Notes: generated from the sequence alone by a model not told the origin. DNA of 64,000 nt from Azospirillum lipoferum 4B (GCF_000283655.1 NC_016622.1:2182501-2246500); one strand, 5' to 3'; shown: positions 46,644-57,141, counted from the first letter of the stretch. Numbers and translations: made by a program.

Positions 46644-48653
46644 ATGAGCCTTTTCAATCGCTTTTCCGTGGGTTCCAAGATCACGGCGGCCAGCGCCGGC
46701 ATCCTGGTGTTCCTGGTGCTGATCGGCGGCATCGGCGTGGTCGGCCTGTCCGATGCCGGCGGCGCGGTGGAAACCTACCGGCGGCTTGGCCAGCAGACCA
46801 ACGAGGCCGGGCACATCCAGGCCCTGATGCTGGAGATGCGCCAGCAATCCACCCGATTCTTGCTGACCGGCGAGCCGGAGGTCGGCGCCAGCGTCCGCCG
46901 CCTTGCCAGCGAGGCGGCGCAGGCCATCGATAAGGCCCGCAGCCTGTTCGCCGACGCGGCCCTGCTGCAGACCGTCGACCATATGGCGCAGGAAATCGCC
47001 CAATATCAGGAGGCCTTCGCCGCAACGATGGCGTTGCAGGCGGAGCGTAGCAAGGCCATCGCCGAGTTGGACGAGATCGGACCCCGGCTGGAAAGCGCAC
47101 TGGACAAGATCATGGACAGCGCCAGTTCCGCCGGCGACACCGATGCCGCTTATCTTGCGGGCATGGCCCTGCGCCACATGCTGTCCGCCCGCATCTCGGC
47201 CACGCGCTACAACGTCGACGGCTCCCCGGCACTGGCGAGCCAGACCCGCTCGCAATTCACCGACGCCGCCAGCCGCGGCGGGGCGATGATGGCGAGGCTG
47301 ACCGACCTTGAACGGCGCAAGATGGCGATGTCCTACACCGCGATGCTGCGCGTCTACACCACCGGCTTCAATGCCGTGGTTAAGGCGACAACCGAGCGCG
47401 ACCGGCTGGTGACCGAGGTGCTGATCCCCGTCGGCGACTCCATCGCCACCGAGGCGGAGCAGCTGACCGTCTCCAGCGTCGACCATCAGAAGATTTTGGG
47501 CGAGGAAACCGGCGCCTTCATCACCAAGGCGCTCACCGTGATGATCGCCGCCTCTCTGGTCGCGGTGGTGCTGGGGCTGGCGACCGCGCTGCTGATCGGG
47601 CGTGGGCTGTCGCGCCCGGTGGTGGCGATCACCGACCGGATGACCCGGCTGGCCGGCGGCGACCGCAGCGTCGACATCCCCGGCCTGGACCGCGCCGACG
47701 AGATCGGCGGCATGGCCAAGGCCCTGCAGGTCTTCAAGGACAGCCTGATCGAGAGCGACCGGCTGGCCGAGTCCCAACGGGCCGACCATGAGGCGCGCCG
47801 GAACCGCGGCGAGCGGATCGACCGGCTGACCCAGGAGTTCGACCGGCTGGTCCTGGCGGCGCTGGGCCGGGTCTCAGCGGCGGCAACGCAGCTTCAGGCG
47901 ACCGCCCAGACCATGTCCGCCACCGCCGAGCAGACCACCCGGCAGGCCGACGCCGTCGCCAACGCCTCCCATGAAGCCACCGGCAATGTGGAGACGGTGG
48001 CCGCCGCGACCGAGGAGCTGACCGCCTCCATCGCCGAGATCGGCCGGCAGGTGGCCGAAAGCACCCGCATCGCCGGGCAGGCGGTCGCCACCGCCGAGAA
48101 GACCGACGGCACCGTCCGCGGGCTTGTCGATGCCGCCCAGCGCATCGGCGAGGTCGTGCAGCTGATCACCGACATCGCCAGCCAGACCAACCTTCTGGCG
48201 CTGAACGCCACCATCGAGGCGGCACGGGCCGGTGAAGCCGGCAAGGGCTTCGCCGTGGTGGCGTCGGAGGTCAAGAACCTCGCCAGCCAGACCGCCAAGG
48301 CGACGGAGGAGATCGGCAGCCAGATCGCCGACATCCAGGAGATCAGCCGGCAGGCCGCCGGCGCCATCGCCGAGATCGGCCGGGTGATCGCCGAGATCAA
48401 CCACATCTCCACCACCATCGCCGCCGCGGTGGAGGAGCAGGGTGCCGCCACCAAGGAGATCAGCCGCAACGTCCAGCAGGCGGCGCGCGGCACCCAGCAG
48501 GTGTCCGGCAACATCGCCGGGGTGTCGGAGGCCGCGGCATCCACCGGCGACGCCTCGCGCGAAGTGTTGACCGCCGCCGACGGGCTGAACCATGAGGCGA
48601 CCGACCTGCGCGGCTTCGTGTCGCGCTTCCTGACCGATATGCGAGCCGCGTAA
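46644..48653 (+). CDS. Methyl-accepting chemotaxis protein
   Basis: A 669-residue transducer with membrane helix 1 (about 12-36), a long helical periplasmic sensor (about 37-290, probably a helical bimodular or four-helix bundle type) and helix 2 (about 293-315). HAMP follows ([17 protein letters not shown]), then a cytoplasmic signalling hairpin whose tip [20 protein letters not shown] is near residue 519. It relays ligand binding to CheA/CheW. The ATG has GGAGG upstream. The ligand is unknown. Confidence 0.95.
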   Translation: MSLFNRFSVGSKITAASAGILVFLVLIGGIGVVGLSDAGGAVETYRRLGQQTNEAGHIQALMLEMRQQSTRFLLTGEPEVGASVRRLASEAAQAIDKARSLFADAALLQTVDHMAQEIAQYQEAFAATMALQAERSKAIAELDEIGPRLESALDKIMDSASSAGDTDAAYLAGMALRHMLSARISATRYNVDGSPALASQTRSQFTDAASRGGAMMARLTDLERRKMAMSYTAMLRVYTTGFNAVVKATTERDRLVTEVLIPVGDSIATEAEQLTVSSVDHQKILGEETGAFITKALTVMIAASLVAVVLGLATALLIGRGLSRPVVAITDRMTRLAGGDRSVDIPGLDRADEIGGMAKALQVFKDSLIESDRLAESQRADHEARRNRGERIDRLTQEFDRLVLAALGRVSAAATQLQATAQTMSATAEQTTRQADAVANASHEATGNVETVAAATEELTASIAEIGRQVAESTRIAGQAVATAEKTDGTVRGLVDAAQRIGEVVQLITDIASQTNLLALNATIEAARAGEAGKGFAVVASEVKNLASQTAKATEEIGSQIADIQEISRQAAGAIAEIGRVIAEINHISTTIAAAVEEQGAATKEISRNVQQAARGTQQVSGNIAGVSEAAASTGDASREVLTAADGLNHEATDLRGFVSRFLTDMRAA

Positions 48654-48813
48654 GAAACGGCACCGAACTTCGGCGCGGCTGTGACAGTTGTGGCGCCGGC
48701 ATGACCCGAACAGACCGGGTCTTGCCGGCGCCCATCTTCTGCCGGGCAGCCCTGCTCTTTTGCCGGGTTACATTCCCCTTGCGCCGGAACGCCCCCTTGG
48801 GCACATAGGCGCC

Positions 48814-49476
48814 ATGATCCTGACCCCCATCGCCATCGACGACATGCCGAAGGCCATCGCGGCCTTCGACGCCCATCTGGACGGCCATGCCCAAGCGCGG
48901 GCCGCCTTCCGCCGGATCGCCGCGACCTGGCCCGTGCGGCCGGAGGACGAACCCGGCGGCGGCGTCGACACGCCGGCCCATCGGGCCGAAGCGGTGCGGC
49001 TGGCCCATGCCCACGGCATCGACACGCTGGACGAGCCGCCCAGCCGCTCCTTCATGTGGGACGGCAAGGTGATCCGCACCGATGTCGAGGCGACGGTGAT
49101 CGTGCATGAGGTGGCGCACTGGCTGTGCGCAGCGCCGGAGCGGCGGACGCTGATCGATTACGGCCTCGGCCCCGGCCCGGAGACCACCGCCCGCAAAGAA
49201 GCCCGCGCCGACAAGCGCCTGTGCTTCGAGGACTGCATGCATGAGGAGCAGCAGACTTCGCTGCTGGGCGTGCTGTGGGAGGTGGAGCTGGACCAGCCGG
49301 GGATTCTGGCCTTCCTCGAACAGAACTGGATGGAGCATTGGGAGCGGCCGAGCACCGCCGCCTTCTTCATCCGCCACGCCGAGGAACTGTTCACCCGCGG
49401 CCTGATCGACGCCGACGGCCGCCCGACGACGGCGCGGGAGTGGGCGGATGCGCGCAAGGGCGTGCTGGTGGGGTGA
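48814..49476 (+). CDS. HEXXH-motif protein, similar to EF-P hydroxylase (EpmC/YfcM)
   Basis: A 220-residue soluble protein with a metal-binding-like VIVHEVAHWLCAAPERR followed by LIDYGLGP and an acidic EEQQTSLLGVLWEVE. HExxHW followed by an R-R and a DYG resembles EpmC, which hydroxylates modified lysine on elongation factor P. However, no epmA/epmB or efp is nearby and the middle differs, so it may be a separate metalloprotein. The ATG at 48814 was preferred over an upstream in-frame start. Confidence 0.6.
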   Translation: MILTPIAIDDMPKAIAAFDAHLDGHAQARAAFRRIAATWPVRPEDEPGGGVDTPAHRAEAVRLAHAHGIDTLDEPPSRSFMWDGKVIRTDVEATVIVHEVAHWLCAAPERRTLIDYGLGPGPETTARKEARADKRLCFEDCMHEEQQTSLLGVLWEVELDQPGILAFLEQNWMEHWERPSTAAFFIRHAEELFTRGLIDADGRPTTAREWADARKGVLVG

Positions 49477-49493
49477 AGCGTCGGCTTCGAATG

Positions 49494-49653
49494 CCCCCAC
49501 CTAACCTCCCCCGCTCTCAGCGGACCTACGGTCCGCCTGCCGCGTCAGCACAAAGCGTAGCTTTGTGCGAGAGCTAGGCGGGGGAGGGACTACTGTCGAA
49601 CGCCGACAAAGCTCCAATCCCTCCCCCGCCCAGCGGGGGAGGATAGGTGGGGG
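49494..49653. repeat. Multi-hairpin palindromic intergenic repeat
   Basis: The outer arms 49494-49515 and 49632-49653 are inverted copies (21 of 22 positions). Inside lie GCGGACC-TAC-GGTCCGC (49520-49536), a perfect GCACAAAGC-GTA-GCTTTGTGC (49548-49568), and a perfect 13-bp inverted pair (49577-49589 with 49618-49630). It sits between convergent genes and could end both transcripts. It is typical of mobile REP/BIME-like units. Confidence 0.8.
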
Positions 49654-49693
49654 TCTAACTCCGCAAGAACCCACCACCCTTGTCACCCCACCA

Positions 49694-51391
49694 TCACGCC
49701 GCAGTGATGCGGGCGATGAAGGCCTCGATCTCGTGGTCCAGGCGGTTGAAGCTGCGCGACAGCTCTTCCGTGGTGTTCTGGACCGAACCGGCGGAATGGC
49801 CGGTGGTCTCGGCGGCCTGCTGGACCAGACGCATTTCCTGCATCACCGCCATGGTGTCGACGGCGGCGCGCTGCGACCGGGCGCTGATGTCGCGGGTGGC
49901 GGCGTCCTGCTCCTCCACCGCGGCGGCGACGGTGCCGAGCGATTCGTCGACCTGACGGATGGTGCCGACGATGGCGCGGATGGCGCCGACTGCGGCATGG
50001 GTGGCGGCCTGGACCGCGGCGATTTCCGCGCCGATCTCCTCCGTCGCCTTGGCGGTCTGGTTGGCGAGGCTCTTCACCTCCTGCGCCACCACGGCGAAGC
50101 CCTTGCCCGCCTCGCCGGCGCGTGCCGCCTCGATGGTGGCGTTCAGAGCCAGCAGGTTGGTCTGACCGGCGATGGACTGGATCAGGCCGACGACCTCCTC
50201 GATCTTGCGGCTGGCCTCGCTCAGGCCCTGGACGATGCTGTCGGTGCGGCCGGCCTCCTCCACCGCGCCGCGGGCGAGCTGCGCCGACTGGCTGATGGAG
50301 CGGGTGATCTCGTCGATGGAAGCGCGAAGCTGCTCGGCGCCGGCCGCCACGCTCTCGACCTCGCTGGTCGCCTCCTGCACGGAATGGGCGACGCTGTCGC
50401 TGTGGTGGCTGGTCTGCTTGGCGTTGTCGAGCATCGAATTGGCTTCGTTGCGCATCGAGGTGGCCGAGCGCACCACCTCGCCCATCATCGCCTTGACCGA
50501 AGCCTCCAGGTCGTTGGCGAGCGCCGACATCGCCTGACGCCGTTCCTGGTCGTTGCGGACGCGCATCGCCTCCTGTTCGCGGGACAGTTCCTGCACCCGG
50601 ATGGCATTCTCCTTGAACACCTGGACGGTGCGGGCCATCTGGCCGATCTCGTCGCCGCGGTCCGCGGCGGGAATGTCGGCCTCCAGGTTGCCGCGGGCCA
50701 GCCGTTCCATCACGTCGGTCAGGCGCACGATGGGCCGGGCGATGTTCATGCCGATGAACAGGGCGACGCCAACCGTCACCAGCAACGCGCCCCCCGCCAC
50801 CAGCATGAAGGCCTGGGTCGTGTTGTCGACCGACGCGTTGACCTGGGTATAGGCGTCCGTCGAGACCTTGCGTTTGTAATTCAGATAGTCGCGGCTGGTG
50901 CTCTGAAGACGGGTGTAAGCCGATTGAACCTCCTGCAGGAAGTCGAGTGGATCGACACCCATCTTGAGCAGATCGAGGAAACTTCCCACCTTTGCAAGAT
51001 AGGTCGCAGCATCGCTGCCGAACCGCTCGAAATACTTCGCTTCCTCGTCGGTTTCAGCGGTAGCGCCCTTCAATGCCTCCGATTGCCCCTTCAGCTTGTC
51101 GAGCTGTGCGCTGAGGGCCTTCATCTCCTCTTCCACCGCCTTGGGCGAGGCGTTCGCGCTGTTGAGGATCACGGTCCGGTACATGCCGGCGTGGGCCACC
51201 GTCAAGGTGTCGGTCAGTCCCTGGATCTCCGCTTCCCGTGTGAAGGAGCGGTTGAACAGGGTGTCCAGCAGCGTCGACTGCTGGGTGATCGCCGACCAGC
51301 CGAGCAGCGCGATCACCAGCATGCCGATGATCGCCGTCGTCGCCGGAATGGCCATCTTGACGGGGATGTGGAAGTTGTTGAGGAGGGTCAT
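49694..51391 (-). CDS. Methyl-accepting chemotaxis protein
   Basis: A 565-residue transducer with helix 1 (about 11-32, [18 protein letters not shown]), a four-helix-bundle-like periplasmic domain, and helix 2 (about 194-216). HAMP ([19 protein letters not shown]) and a signalling domain with [20 protein letters not shown] near residue 410 follow. It is a different receptor from the one at 46.6 kb; only the cytoplasmic domains are alike. ATG 51391 was chosen because a longer frame to 51601 has no signal-anchor logic. Confidence 0.95.
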   Translation of the reverse strand: MTLLNNFHIPVKMAIPATTAIIGMLVIALLGWSAITQQSTLLDTLFNRSFTREAEIQGLTDTLTVAHAGMYRTVILNSANASPKAVEEEMKALSAQLDKLKGQSEALKGATAETDEEAKYFERFGSDAATYLAKVGSFLDLLKMGVDPLDFLQEVQSAYTRLQSTSRDYLNYKRKVSTDAYTQVNASVDNTTQAFMLVAGGALLVTVGVALFIGMNIARPIVRLTDVMERLARGNLEADIPAADRGDEIGQMARTVQVFKENAIRVQELSREQEAMRVRNDQERRQAMSALANDLEASVKAMMGEVVRSATSMRNEANSMLDNAKQTSHHSDSVAHSVQEATSEVESVAAGAEQLRASIDEITRSISQSAQLARGAVEEAGRTDSIVQGLSEASRKIEEVVGLIQSIAGQTNLLALNATIEAARAGEAGKGFAVVAQEVKSLANQTAKATEEIGAEIAAVQAATHAAVGAIRAIVGTIRQVDESLGTVAAAVEEQDAATRDISARSQRAAVDTMAVMQEMRLVQQAAETTGHSAGSVQNTTEELSRSFNRLDHEIEAFIARITAA

Positions 51392-52047
51392 GGGGCACCT
51401 GCGTCGGCCGTCGGTCCATGGTGCGAACCATCCGGCATGGCATTGGGGCGGAGGAACGGGCGGCGGTCGCGCGACGCCGGCGGCACCATCGGCGCCGCCC
51501 TGCGTTCCGCAATCGCCGGACCGCTCTGCGATACGTGGTTGGAACGAGAACCCTGTCCGGGGTCGCATCCGAGGCGGCCGGCCCGCCGGCACGACCACCA
51601 CGGCGTCATCTCATCCCGAAAATCTTTTTCAATGATTAACAGCGATTCTTTTGCCAGAATCTTTGATCTGTCACAATCATTCGCCAGCTTCTCGACATAT
51701 TCGCGCATGCAAATCTCTAACATACCAACATATGCACCAAGGCATGGCGGATTTCTATTGTCCGAACCGAACCTGGCCGAACACCACCGCGCCCGCTAAA
51801 AGTTCCCCTTTTCCGTGCTGTTCTAGAACAGGAAGCAGCCATAACGCAGTATGCATGCTTCGGAATTCATACAATTAGAGGCTAACAGGATTTCACTCTC
51901 GCATCAATGGCGCGATTTCAGGTCATACTGCCGCATGCAGCGCTGAAACAGCCGCCCTTTCCCGCGGGCGCATGGTCGACCCCCGCAAGTCGGTTCTCAG
52001 TATTTTCAAATATATGACAAGTAGAGGCGTCAGCGCGGCGAGCCGCC
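51392..52047. other. AT-rich gene-free region
   Basis: 656 bp without a convincing gene. Positions 51620-51920 are much AT-richer than the window. They include a 14-bp perfect palindrome CTGTTCTAGAACAG at 51818-51831. The part nearest 51391 presumably carries the chemoreceptor promoter. Short frames here have no ribosome-binding sites and atypical codons. Confidence 0.5.
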
Positions 52048-52992
52048 TCAGCCCGCGGCCGAGACCATGAAGGCGATGGAGATCGACACCGGCGACAGCA
52101 GGGTGGAGATCAGCAGCGACATCGACACCACGTCCCGGCCGGCGTTGTATCGCTCGGCGAAGACATAGGCGTTGATGCCGATCGGCAGGGCCGCGGCGGT
52201 CACGGCCGGAGCGACCCACACCGGCGGCAGGTCGAAGACATGGGTGGCCAGCAGCCAGGTCAGCAGCGGGTGCAGCCCGGTCTTGAGCAGGGCCACGACC
52301 GTCGCGGGCAGCACAGCGCCCGAAGCCGGGCTGAGCGCCAGCGACGCGCCCAGGGTGAAGCAGGCGCAGGGAAGCACCGTCTGGGCCATCATGGTGAAGC
52401 TCTTCATCACCATGGGCGGAATCGGCAGATGGATCAGGTTGGCCGCCAGCCCGAGGATGACCGACACCACCAGCGGGCTGGTCAGCGTCGCCTTGGCCGC
52501 CCCCAGCGTCGCCTGGACAGGCCGCCCGGACCGGCCGCCGCGCGCCGACCGCTGGGTCTCCGCCAGCATGGTTGCAGAGGTGAACAGCAAGGGCGACTGG
52601 AAAACAATCAGCAGCATCACCGGCACCGCCACCGTCGGCCCATAGGCCTCCATGATGATGGGTGAGCCGAGAAGCGCGATGTTGGAAAAGGAACTGGCGA
52701 GGCCGATGGGTGCGATCTGTTCCCGCCGGCCCGCCATCCGCATCCACAGCCCGCCCACCAGGAAGACCGCCACCGCCGCGATGTAGAAGGACCCCAGCAC
52801 CGCCCATTCCAGCGGGTCGGGGATGTCCGCCCGCGCCATGTTGGAGAACAGCAGCGCCGGCAGCGCATAGATGCCGAGGAAACGGGAAAGCCCCTGGACC
52901 ATCGCATTGCTGAACCCACGGTAGCGTGCCGCCCAGTAGCCAAGGGCGATCAGGCCGAACATCGGCAGGACGATCTGGAAAATCAGCGACAT
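52048..52992 (-). CDS. AEC-family transporter
   Basis: A 314-residue auxin-efflux-carrier family protein with about 10 membrane helices. It has the N-terminal SLIFQIVLPMFGLIALGYWA, and the late motif PIGINAYVFAERYNAGRDVV with the conserved Asn. In bacteria such carriers move malate, malonate or other carboxylates. It follows the RraA-like gene by 72 bp on the same strand, hinting at a shared carboxylate substrate. ATG 52992 is used; GTG 52998 would add two residues. Confidence 0.9.
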   Translation of the reverse strand: MSLIFQIVLPMFGLIALGYWAARYRGFSNAMVQGLSRFLGIYALPALLFSNMARADIPDPLEWAVLGSFYIAAVAVFLVGGLWMRMAGRREQIAPIGLASSFSNIALLGSPIIMEAYGPTVAVPVMLLIVFQSPLLFTSATMLAETQRSARGGRSGRPVQATLGAAKATLTSPLVVSVILGLAANLIHLPIPPMVMKSFTMMAQTVLPCACFTLGASLALSPASGAVLPATVVALLKTGLHPLLTWLLATHVFDLPPVWVAPAVTAAALPIGINAYVFAERYNAGRDVVSMSLLISTLLSPVSISIAFMVSAAG

Positions 52993-53064
52993 GGACACGG
53001 CACCATGTGGGCGGGGTCGGCCGGGCGGGCCGACGATGCGGGGGCTTTCCTTACACCGATCCGC

Positions 53065-53733
53065 TCATTCGGCGGGAACGATCTCCAGCGGCGGGACGCC
53101 CAGCACATCCACCAGGGTGGCGCCGGCCTCGATCTGCTCGGTCCACTGGCGCTCGCGCTCCAGCAGGGCGAGGCTCTGGGCCAGGGCGGCATCGGCGAAG
53201 GCCAGCGGCACGACCACCACGCCGTCCTCGTCACCCAGGATCAGGTCGCCGGGATTGACCGGCACGCCGCCGATGGCCGCCGTGACGTCCATCTTGCCGC
53301 CGAAATTCTTGTGCGGGCCACGGGCGACCGCACCCTTGGCGAACACCGGCAGGCCGAGCCCGCGGATTTCGTGCAGATCGCGGACAGAGCCGTCGACCAC
53401 CAGCCCGCCCAGCGCCCGGCGCTTGCAGCAGCGCACCACCCATTCGCCGGCCAGCGCAACGTCGTCCAGGCCGCCGCCGGCCACGACGACCACGTCGCCC
53501 GGTTCGGCGAGGCTGACGGCATGGTGAACCATGCTGTTGTCGCCGGGCATGGTGACGACGGTGCGGGCCTGGCCGCAGATGCGCATGCCCGGCACCATCG
53601 GCTTGATCCGGGAATCCATGCTCTGGCAGCGGTTCAGCGCATCGGAGGCGACGCTGCTGGGCACCGACGACCATTTGGCGAGGGCGTCGGTCGACAGCCG
53701 GCGGTAGTCGACGAGATAGCGTTGCATGGCCAT
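53065..53733 (-). CDS. RraA-like / 4-hydroxy-4-methyl-2-oxoglutarate aldolase family protein
   Basis: A 222-residue RraA-family protein. It shows GQARTVVTMPGDN, VVVAGGGLDDVALAGEWV, and the metal/substrate-binding GGLVVDGSVRDLHEIRGL. Full-length metal-dependent members cleave HMG-type oxo-acids to pyruvate; shorter RraA proteins regulate RNase E. The conserved DGSVRD favours aldolase or oxaloacetate decarboxylase activity. The neighbouring AEC transporter could import or export the acid. Confidence 0.85.
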   Translation of the reverse strand: MAMQRYLVDYRRLSTDALAKWSSVPSSVASDALNRCQSMDSRIKPMVPGMRICGQARTVVTMPGDNSMVHHAVSLAEPGDVVVVAGGGLDDVALAGEWVVRCCKRRALGGLVVDGSVRDLHEIRGLGLPVFAKGAVARGPHKNFGGKMDVTAAIGGVPVNPGDLILGDEDGVVVVPLAFADAALAQSLALLERERQWTEQIEAGATLVDVLGVPPLEIVPAE

Positions 53734-54502
53734 GGCGGGGTCCTTTCTTCGGTCTGGTCTTCGTGTCTGGATCGGGTTCGGAGGGGGGCGTGGGGGCGGT
53801 GACGGTTCCCGCTTCGGTCGATCCCGTAACCGGCGGCCCCGACACGGCCGAACCGTCCGCCATGCGGCCGGGTGACCGGCAGCGGCGAACGGGTCGAGCG
53901 ATTCGGACGTCCTTATGCGGGAAGGATTCGGAACTTCAACGCGCTTTTTCGCGGATTTTCAGCGAGCGGCACAACCCCCGGAGCTTTAGACGCCATTTAT
54001 TTAGATTTTGAAGTGTACTCGCATAAGCCGTCATACGCAAGGAGGTTGACAATCTGTAAATATGTCATAGGAAATTTCGTCCCGCATTGCTGGTTATCAC
54101 CAAACAACACGCGCCTGAGACGTGAAATTACAAGACAGTCACCGGCCACGCTTTGGCGCTTCATAACTGCCGATACAGGCCACCGGCATTGAGGGGAGTT
54201 GAGAAAACGCGCCGACGTATAGGGCAGCGACCAATCCTACAATTGTATGCTGCCGACGGCTTGCCTTACTACAATCTATGGATATGCCAACTCAACCCGT
54301 GAGAGCGTGCCGCCAACGTCGGGCGCACAGCTTTGCGGAAATGGCGGAGGAACCGCGACGGCGGGCCGGGGGCCGGCAGGACCGTGAAGGCGTGGGTCGA
54401 GGGTAACAGGCCGGCAAGTGCGGGCGCGAAAATGCGAAAGGCCGGCACCCGAAGGTCCGGCCTTTTGAAATCGCATGCTCCAGCAGGAAGACTGGAGGAA
54501 AC
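53734..54502. other. Gene-free region beside tRNA-Gly, partly AT-rich
   Basis: About 770 bp without a supported gene. Positions 53930-54300 are AT-rich and codon-poor compared with the neighbours, and sit next to a tRNA gene. I found no integrase or direct repeat of the tRNA 3' end, so an inserted element is not shown. A terminator hairpin lies at the right end. Confidence 0.5.
54437..54466 (-). terminator. Terminator for tRNA-Gly
   Basis: AAAGGCCGG at 54437-54445 pairs with CCGGCCTTT at 54457-54465, loop 11 nt, with T runs on both sides. It lies about 38 bp past the tRNA 3' end in the direction of its transcription. Confidence 0.75.
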
Positions 54503-54577
54503 TGGAGCGGGCGAAGGGATTCGAACCCTCGACCCCAACCTTGGCAAGGTTGTGCTCTACCCCTGAGCTACGCCCGC
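54503..54577 (-). tRNA. tRNA-Gly (GCC anticodon)
   Basis: The minus strand folds as a full cloverleaf. The acceptor is GCGGGCG/CGCCCGC, the D-arm GCTC..GAGC, and the anticodon arm CAACC-TTGCCAA-GGTTG with anticodon GCC. The T-arm has TTCGAAT, and CCA is encoded. Length is 75 nt including CCA. GCC reads the GGC/GGT glycine codons that dominate in this GC-rich genome. Confidence 0.97.
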
Positions 54578-54737
54578 GCTCCGTACCGCTTTCGAACCAG
54601 CTTGTGGTTCAGCAGCGTGTCGCTGCCGTCCGGCGGTGTGCGGCGGACTATACTCATCGGCCGACGCATTGCAAGCGCCTTGTTTCAGTTTTTTCACCGG
54701 CTGGACGATTTTCCGCTCGCCCGGTACAAGGACTGTC

Positions 54738-55283
54738 ATGGACACCGCATCGACCCCCCTTCCGGATCAGGCGGCGCCGCTGCCGACCTCGCCGGACCAA
54801 CTGCTGGCGCGGCTCGACGCGCTGGGCATCCAGGCGACCACGCACAGCCACCCGCCGCTGCACACGGTGGAGGAGAGCAAGGCCCTGCGCGGCGCCCTGC
54901 CCGGCGGCCATTGCAAGAACCTGTTCCTGAAGGACAAGAAGGACCAGCATTGGCTGGTGGTGGCGCTGGAGGATGCCAGGGTCGACCTGAACCGGCTGGA
55001 CAAGGCGATCGGGTCGGCGCGGCTGTCCTTCGCCTCGGCAGACCGGCTGTGGCGCGTCCTCGGCATCCGGCCGGGGTCGGTCACGCCCTTCGCCCTGGTC
55101 AACGACACCGGGCACAAGGTGCGCGTCGTCCTGCAGAAGGCGATGATGGAGCATGACCTGCTGAACTATCACCCACTGCTGAACGACCGCACCACGGCGA
55201 TCCGGCGCGATGATCTGCTGCGCTTCATACGCGCCTGCGGGCACGAGCCGGCGATCGTCGAGTTCGGTCGCGCCGAGGAGTGA
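54738..55283 (+). CDS. Prolyl-tRNA editing protein (YbaK/ProX family)
   Basis: A 181-residue trans-editing deacylase. Typical elements are HSHPPLHTVEESKALRGALP, GGHCKNLFLKDKK, and VTPFALVNDTGHKVRVVLQ. ProXp-ala type enzymes hydrolyse Ala-tRNA-Pro. The ATG at 54738 has AAGGA five bases upstream. It is a single gene divergent from tRNA-Gly. Confidence 0.93.
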   Translation: MDTASTPLPDQAAPLPTSPDQLLARLDALGIQATTHSHPPLHTVEESKALRGALPGGHCKNLFLKDKKDQHWLVVALEDARVDLNRLDKAIGSARLSFASADRLWRVLGIRPGSVTPFALVNDTGHKVRVVLQKAMMEHDLLNYHPLLNDRTTAIRRDDLLRFIRACGHEPAIVEFGRAEE

Positions 55284-55449
55284 CCGGCCGAGCGGCGGTT
55301 TCCACGCAATGCTTGCTTGAGCCGCCTTGCGCGCTCACATATGTCGGCAACGACGAGGATCCGGGCACCGCAACGGCCGGATCGGCAACTCCATGGCCCA
55401 CCGGGATGTCCTAATGGGCCAGGCATCACCAACGGGACCGAAACACGCC

Positions 55450-56403
55450 ATGTTCTCCATGCCCCCCGCCAACGGGTCCAAGCCCGCCGCTCCTGCCGCC
55501 GCCGGTGCCGCTGACGTCGTCAAGGACAGCAGCGACCGCGCCTTCATGGCCGACGTGATCGAGGCCTCGCGCGACGTTCCGGTGATCGTCGATTTCTGGG
55601 CGCCGTGGTGCGGCCCCTGCAAGCAGCTGGGTCCGATCATCGAGAAGGTGGTGCGCGCCGCCAAGGGCGCGGTGCGCCTGGTGAAGATCGACACCGACGC
55701 CAACCCGATGATCGCCTCGCAGCTGCGCGTGCAGTCGATCCCGGCGGTCTACGCCTTCTTCCAGGGCCGGCCGGTCGACGGCTTCATGGGCGCCCTGCCC
55801 GAATCGCAGGTGAAGGCCTTCGTCGACAAGCTGGTGGCGCTGGCCAAGCAGGCCGGCGTCGGCGGCGGGGCCGGCGACCTGCTGGAGGAGGCCTTCGCCC
55901 AGGCCAAGGAGCTGATGGAGGGCGGCGACCTGCAGGGCGCGCTCGACCTCTACAGCCAGATCATGCAGGCCGAGCCGGAGAACGCCCAGGCCTATGCCGG
56001 GCTCATCCGCTGCCTGATCGCCGCCGGCGACCTGGAGAATGCCAAGCAGATGCTGGCCCAGGCGCCGGAAGCAATCGCCAAGGACAAGGAGCTGGTCAAT
56101 GTCCGCGCCGCGCTCGACGTGGCGGAGCAGGCCGCCAACGCCGGCCCGATCCCGGAGCTGATGGAAAAGGTCGCCCACGACCCGAATGACCATGCCTCGC
56201 GCTTCGACCTCGCCATGGCGCTGTTCGCCGCCGGCAAGCGCGAAGCGGCGGTGGACGAGCTGCTGGAGATCTTCAAGCGCGACCGGACCTGGAACGAGGA
56301 CGGCGCCCGCAAGCAGCTGGTGAAGTTCTTCGAGGCGTTCGGCCAGACCGACCCGCTGACGGTGAAGACCCGCCGGCGCCTGTCGACCATGATGTTCAGC
56401 TGA
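55450..56403 (+). CDS. Thioredoxin-TPR protein (CnoX/YbbN-like)
   Basis: A 317-residue protein with a thioredoxin domain (about 28-135) whose active site WCGPC is intact (Cys54, Cys57). A C-terminal helical TPR-like region of about 170 residues follows (AQAKELMEGGDLQGALDLYS). CnoX/YbbN holds oxidised proteins and hands them to GroEL or DnaK. The Escherichia coli protein lacks the first Cys, whereas this one could be redox-active. The Ala/Pro-rich N-terminus precedes the fold. ATG 55450 was chosen over longer frames. Confidence 0.92.
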   Translation: MFSMPPANGSKPAAPAAAGAADVVKDSSDRAFMADVIEASRDVPVIVDFWAPWCGPCKQLGPIIEKVVRAAKGAVRLVKIDTDANPMIASQLRVQSIPAVYAFFQGRPVDGFMGALPESQVKAFVDKLVALAKQAGVGGGAGDLLEEAFAQAKELMEGGDLQGALDLYSQIMQAEPENAQAYAGLIRCLIAAGDLENAKQMLAQAPEAIAKDKELVNVRAALDVAEQAANAGPIPELMEKVAHDPNDHASRFDLAMALFAAGKREAAVDELLEIFKRDRTWNEDGARKQLVKFFEAFGQTDPLTVKTRRRLSTMMFS

Positions 56404-56460
56404 CGCTTTTCAGGACACCGGACGGCTGTTCCACCGGCGAAGGGGTTCTATCTGATTGGC

Positions 56461-57141
56461 ATGACCAGGAACCCAACCAGAAACCCCTTCGACCCCGATT
56501 TCGGCCAGTTGCCGGGGATGCTGCCCATCTTCCCGCTGGCCGGCGTCCTGTTGCTGCCGCGGGCCAGGCTACCGCTGAACATCTTCGAACCGCGCTATCT
56601 CGCGATGGTCGAAGACGCTCTGGGCAGCGGCCGCATGATCGGCATGGTCCAGCCGCTCGACCCCGCGGGGCGGGAGCGCGAGCCGGCCGTCTATGACTGC
56701 GGCTGTGCCGGCCGCATCACCAGCTTCGCCGAGACCGACGACGGCCGTTTCCTCATCACCCTGACCGGCGTCGCCCGCTTCGAGATCGGGCGGGAGGTGG
56801 AGGGTGCGCGCGGCTACCGCCGGGTGGTTCCCGACTGGCGTCCCTTCCGCGCCGACCTGGAGCCAGAGGCCTGCGGCGGCATCGACCGCAACCGGCTGCT
56901 CGGCGCGCTGAAGAGCTATTTCCGCGTCCAGGGCCTGTCGGTCGACTGGAAGTCCATCGAATCGACGCTGGACGAACGGCTGGTCAACTCGCTCGCCATG
57001 ATCTGCCCCTTCACGCCCGGCGAGAAACAGGCGCTGCTGGAGGCCCCGACCCTGGCGGAGCGCGGGAAGCTCTTGATCGGGCTGGTGGAGATGGCCATTC
57101 TCGACAGCCACGACGGGGACGGCCCGCCACCCAAGCATTGA
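56461..57141 (+). CDS. Lon N-terminal-domain-like protein (LON substrate-binding family)
   Basis: A 226-residue stand-alone LON substrate-binding domain: [35 protein letters not shown], and [20 protein letters not shown]. There is no ATPase or protease part. Function is unknown, but it is commonly placed between a YbbN thioredoxin and a Trm112-like gene, exactly as here, and the spacing suggests an operon. Confidence 0.92.
   Translation: MTRNPTRNPFDPDFGQLPGMLPIFPLAGVLLLPRARLPLNIFEPRYLAMVEDALGSGRMIGMVQPLDPAGREREPAVYDCGCAGRITSFAETDDGRFLITLTGVARFEIGREVEGARGYRRVVPDWRPFRADLEPEACGGIDRNRLLGALKSYFRVQGLSVDWKSIESTLDERLVNSLAMICPFTPGEKQALLEAPTLAERGKLLIGLVEMAILDSHDGDGPPPKH

Noticed and set aside
51818-51831. 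CTGTTCTAGAACAG palindrome as a LexA box
   Set aside because: Alphaproteobacterial LexA boxes have GTTC or GAAC separated by 7 bp from GTTC. Here the half-sites are only 2 bp apart, so I list it only as a palindrome.
53763-54192. Two overlapping short frames in the AT-rich patch near tRNA-Gly
   Set aside because: No ribosome-binding sites, atypical composition and no domain; the region is treated as non-coding.
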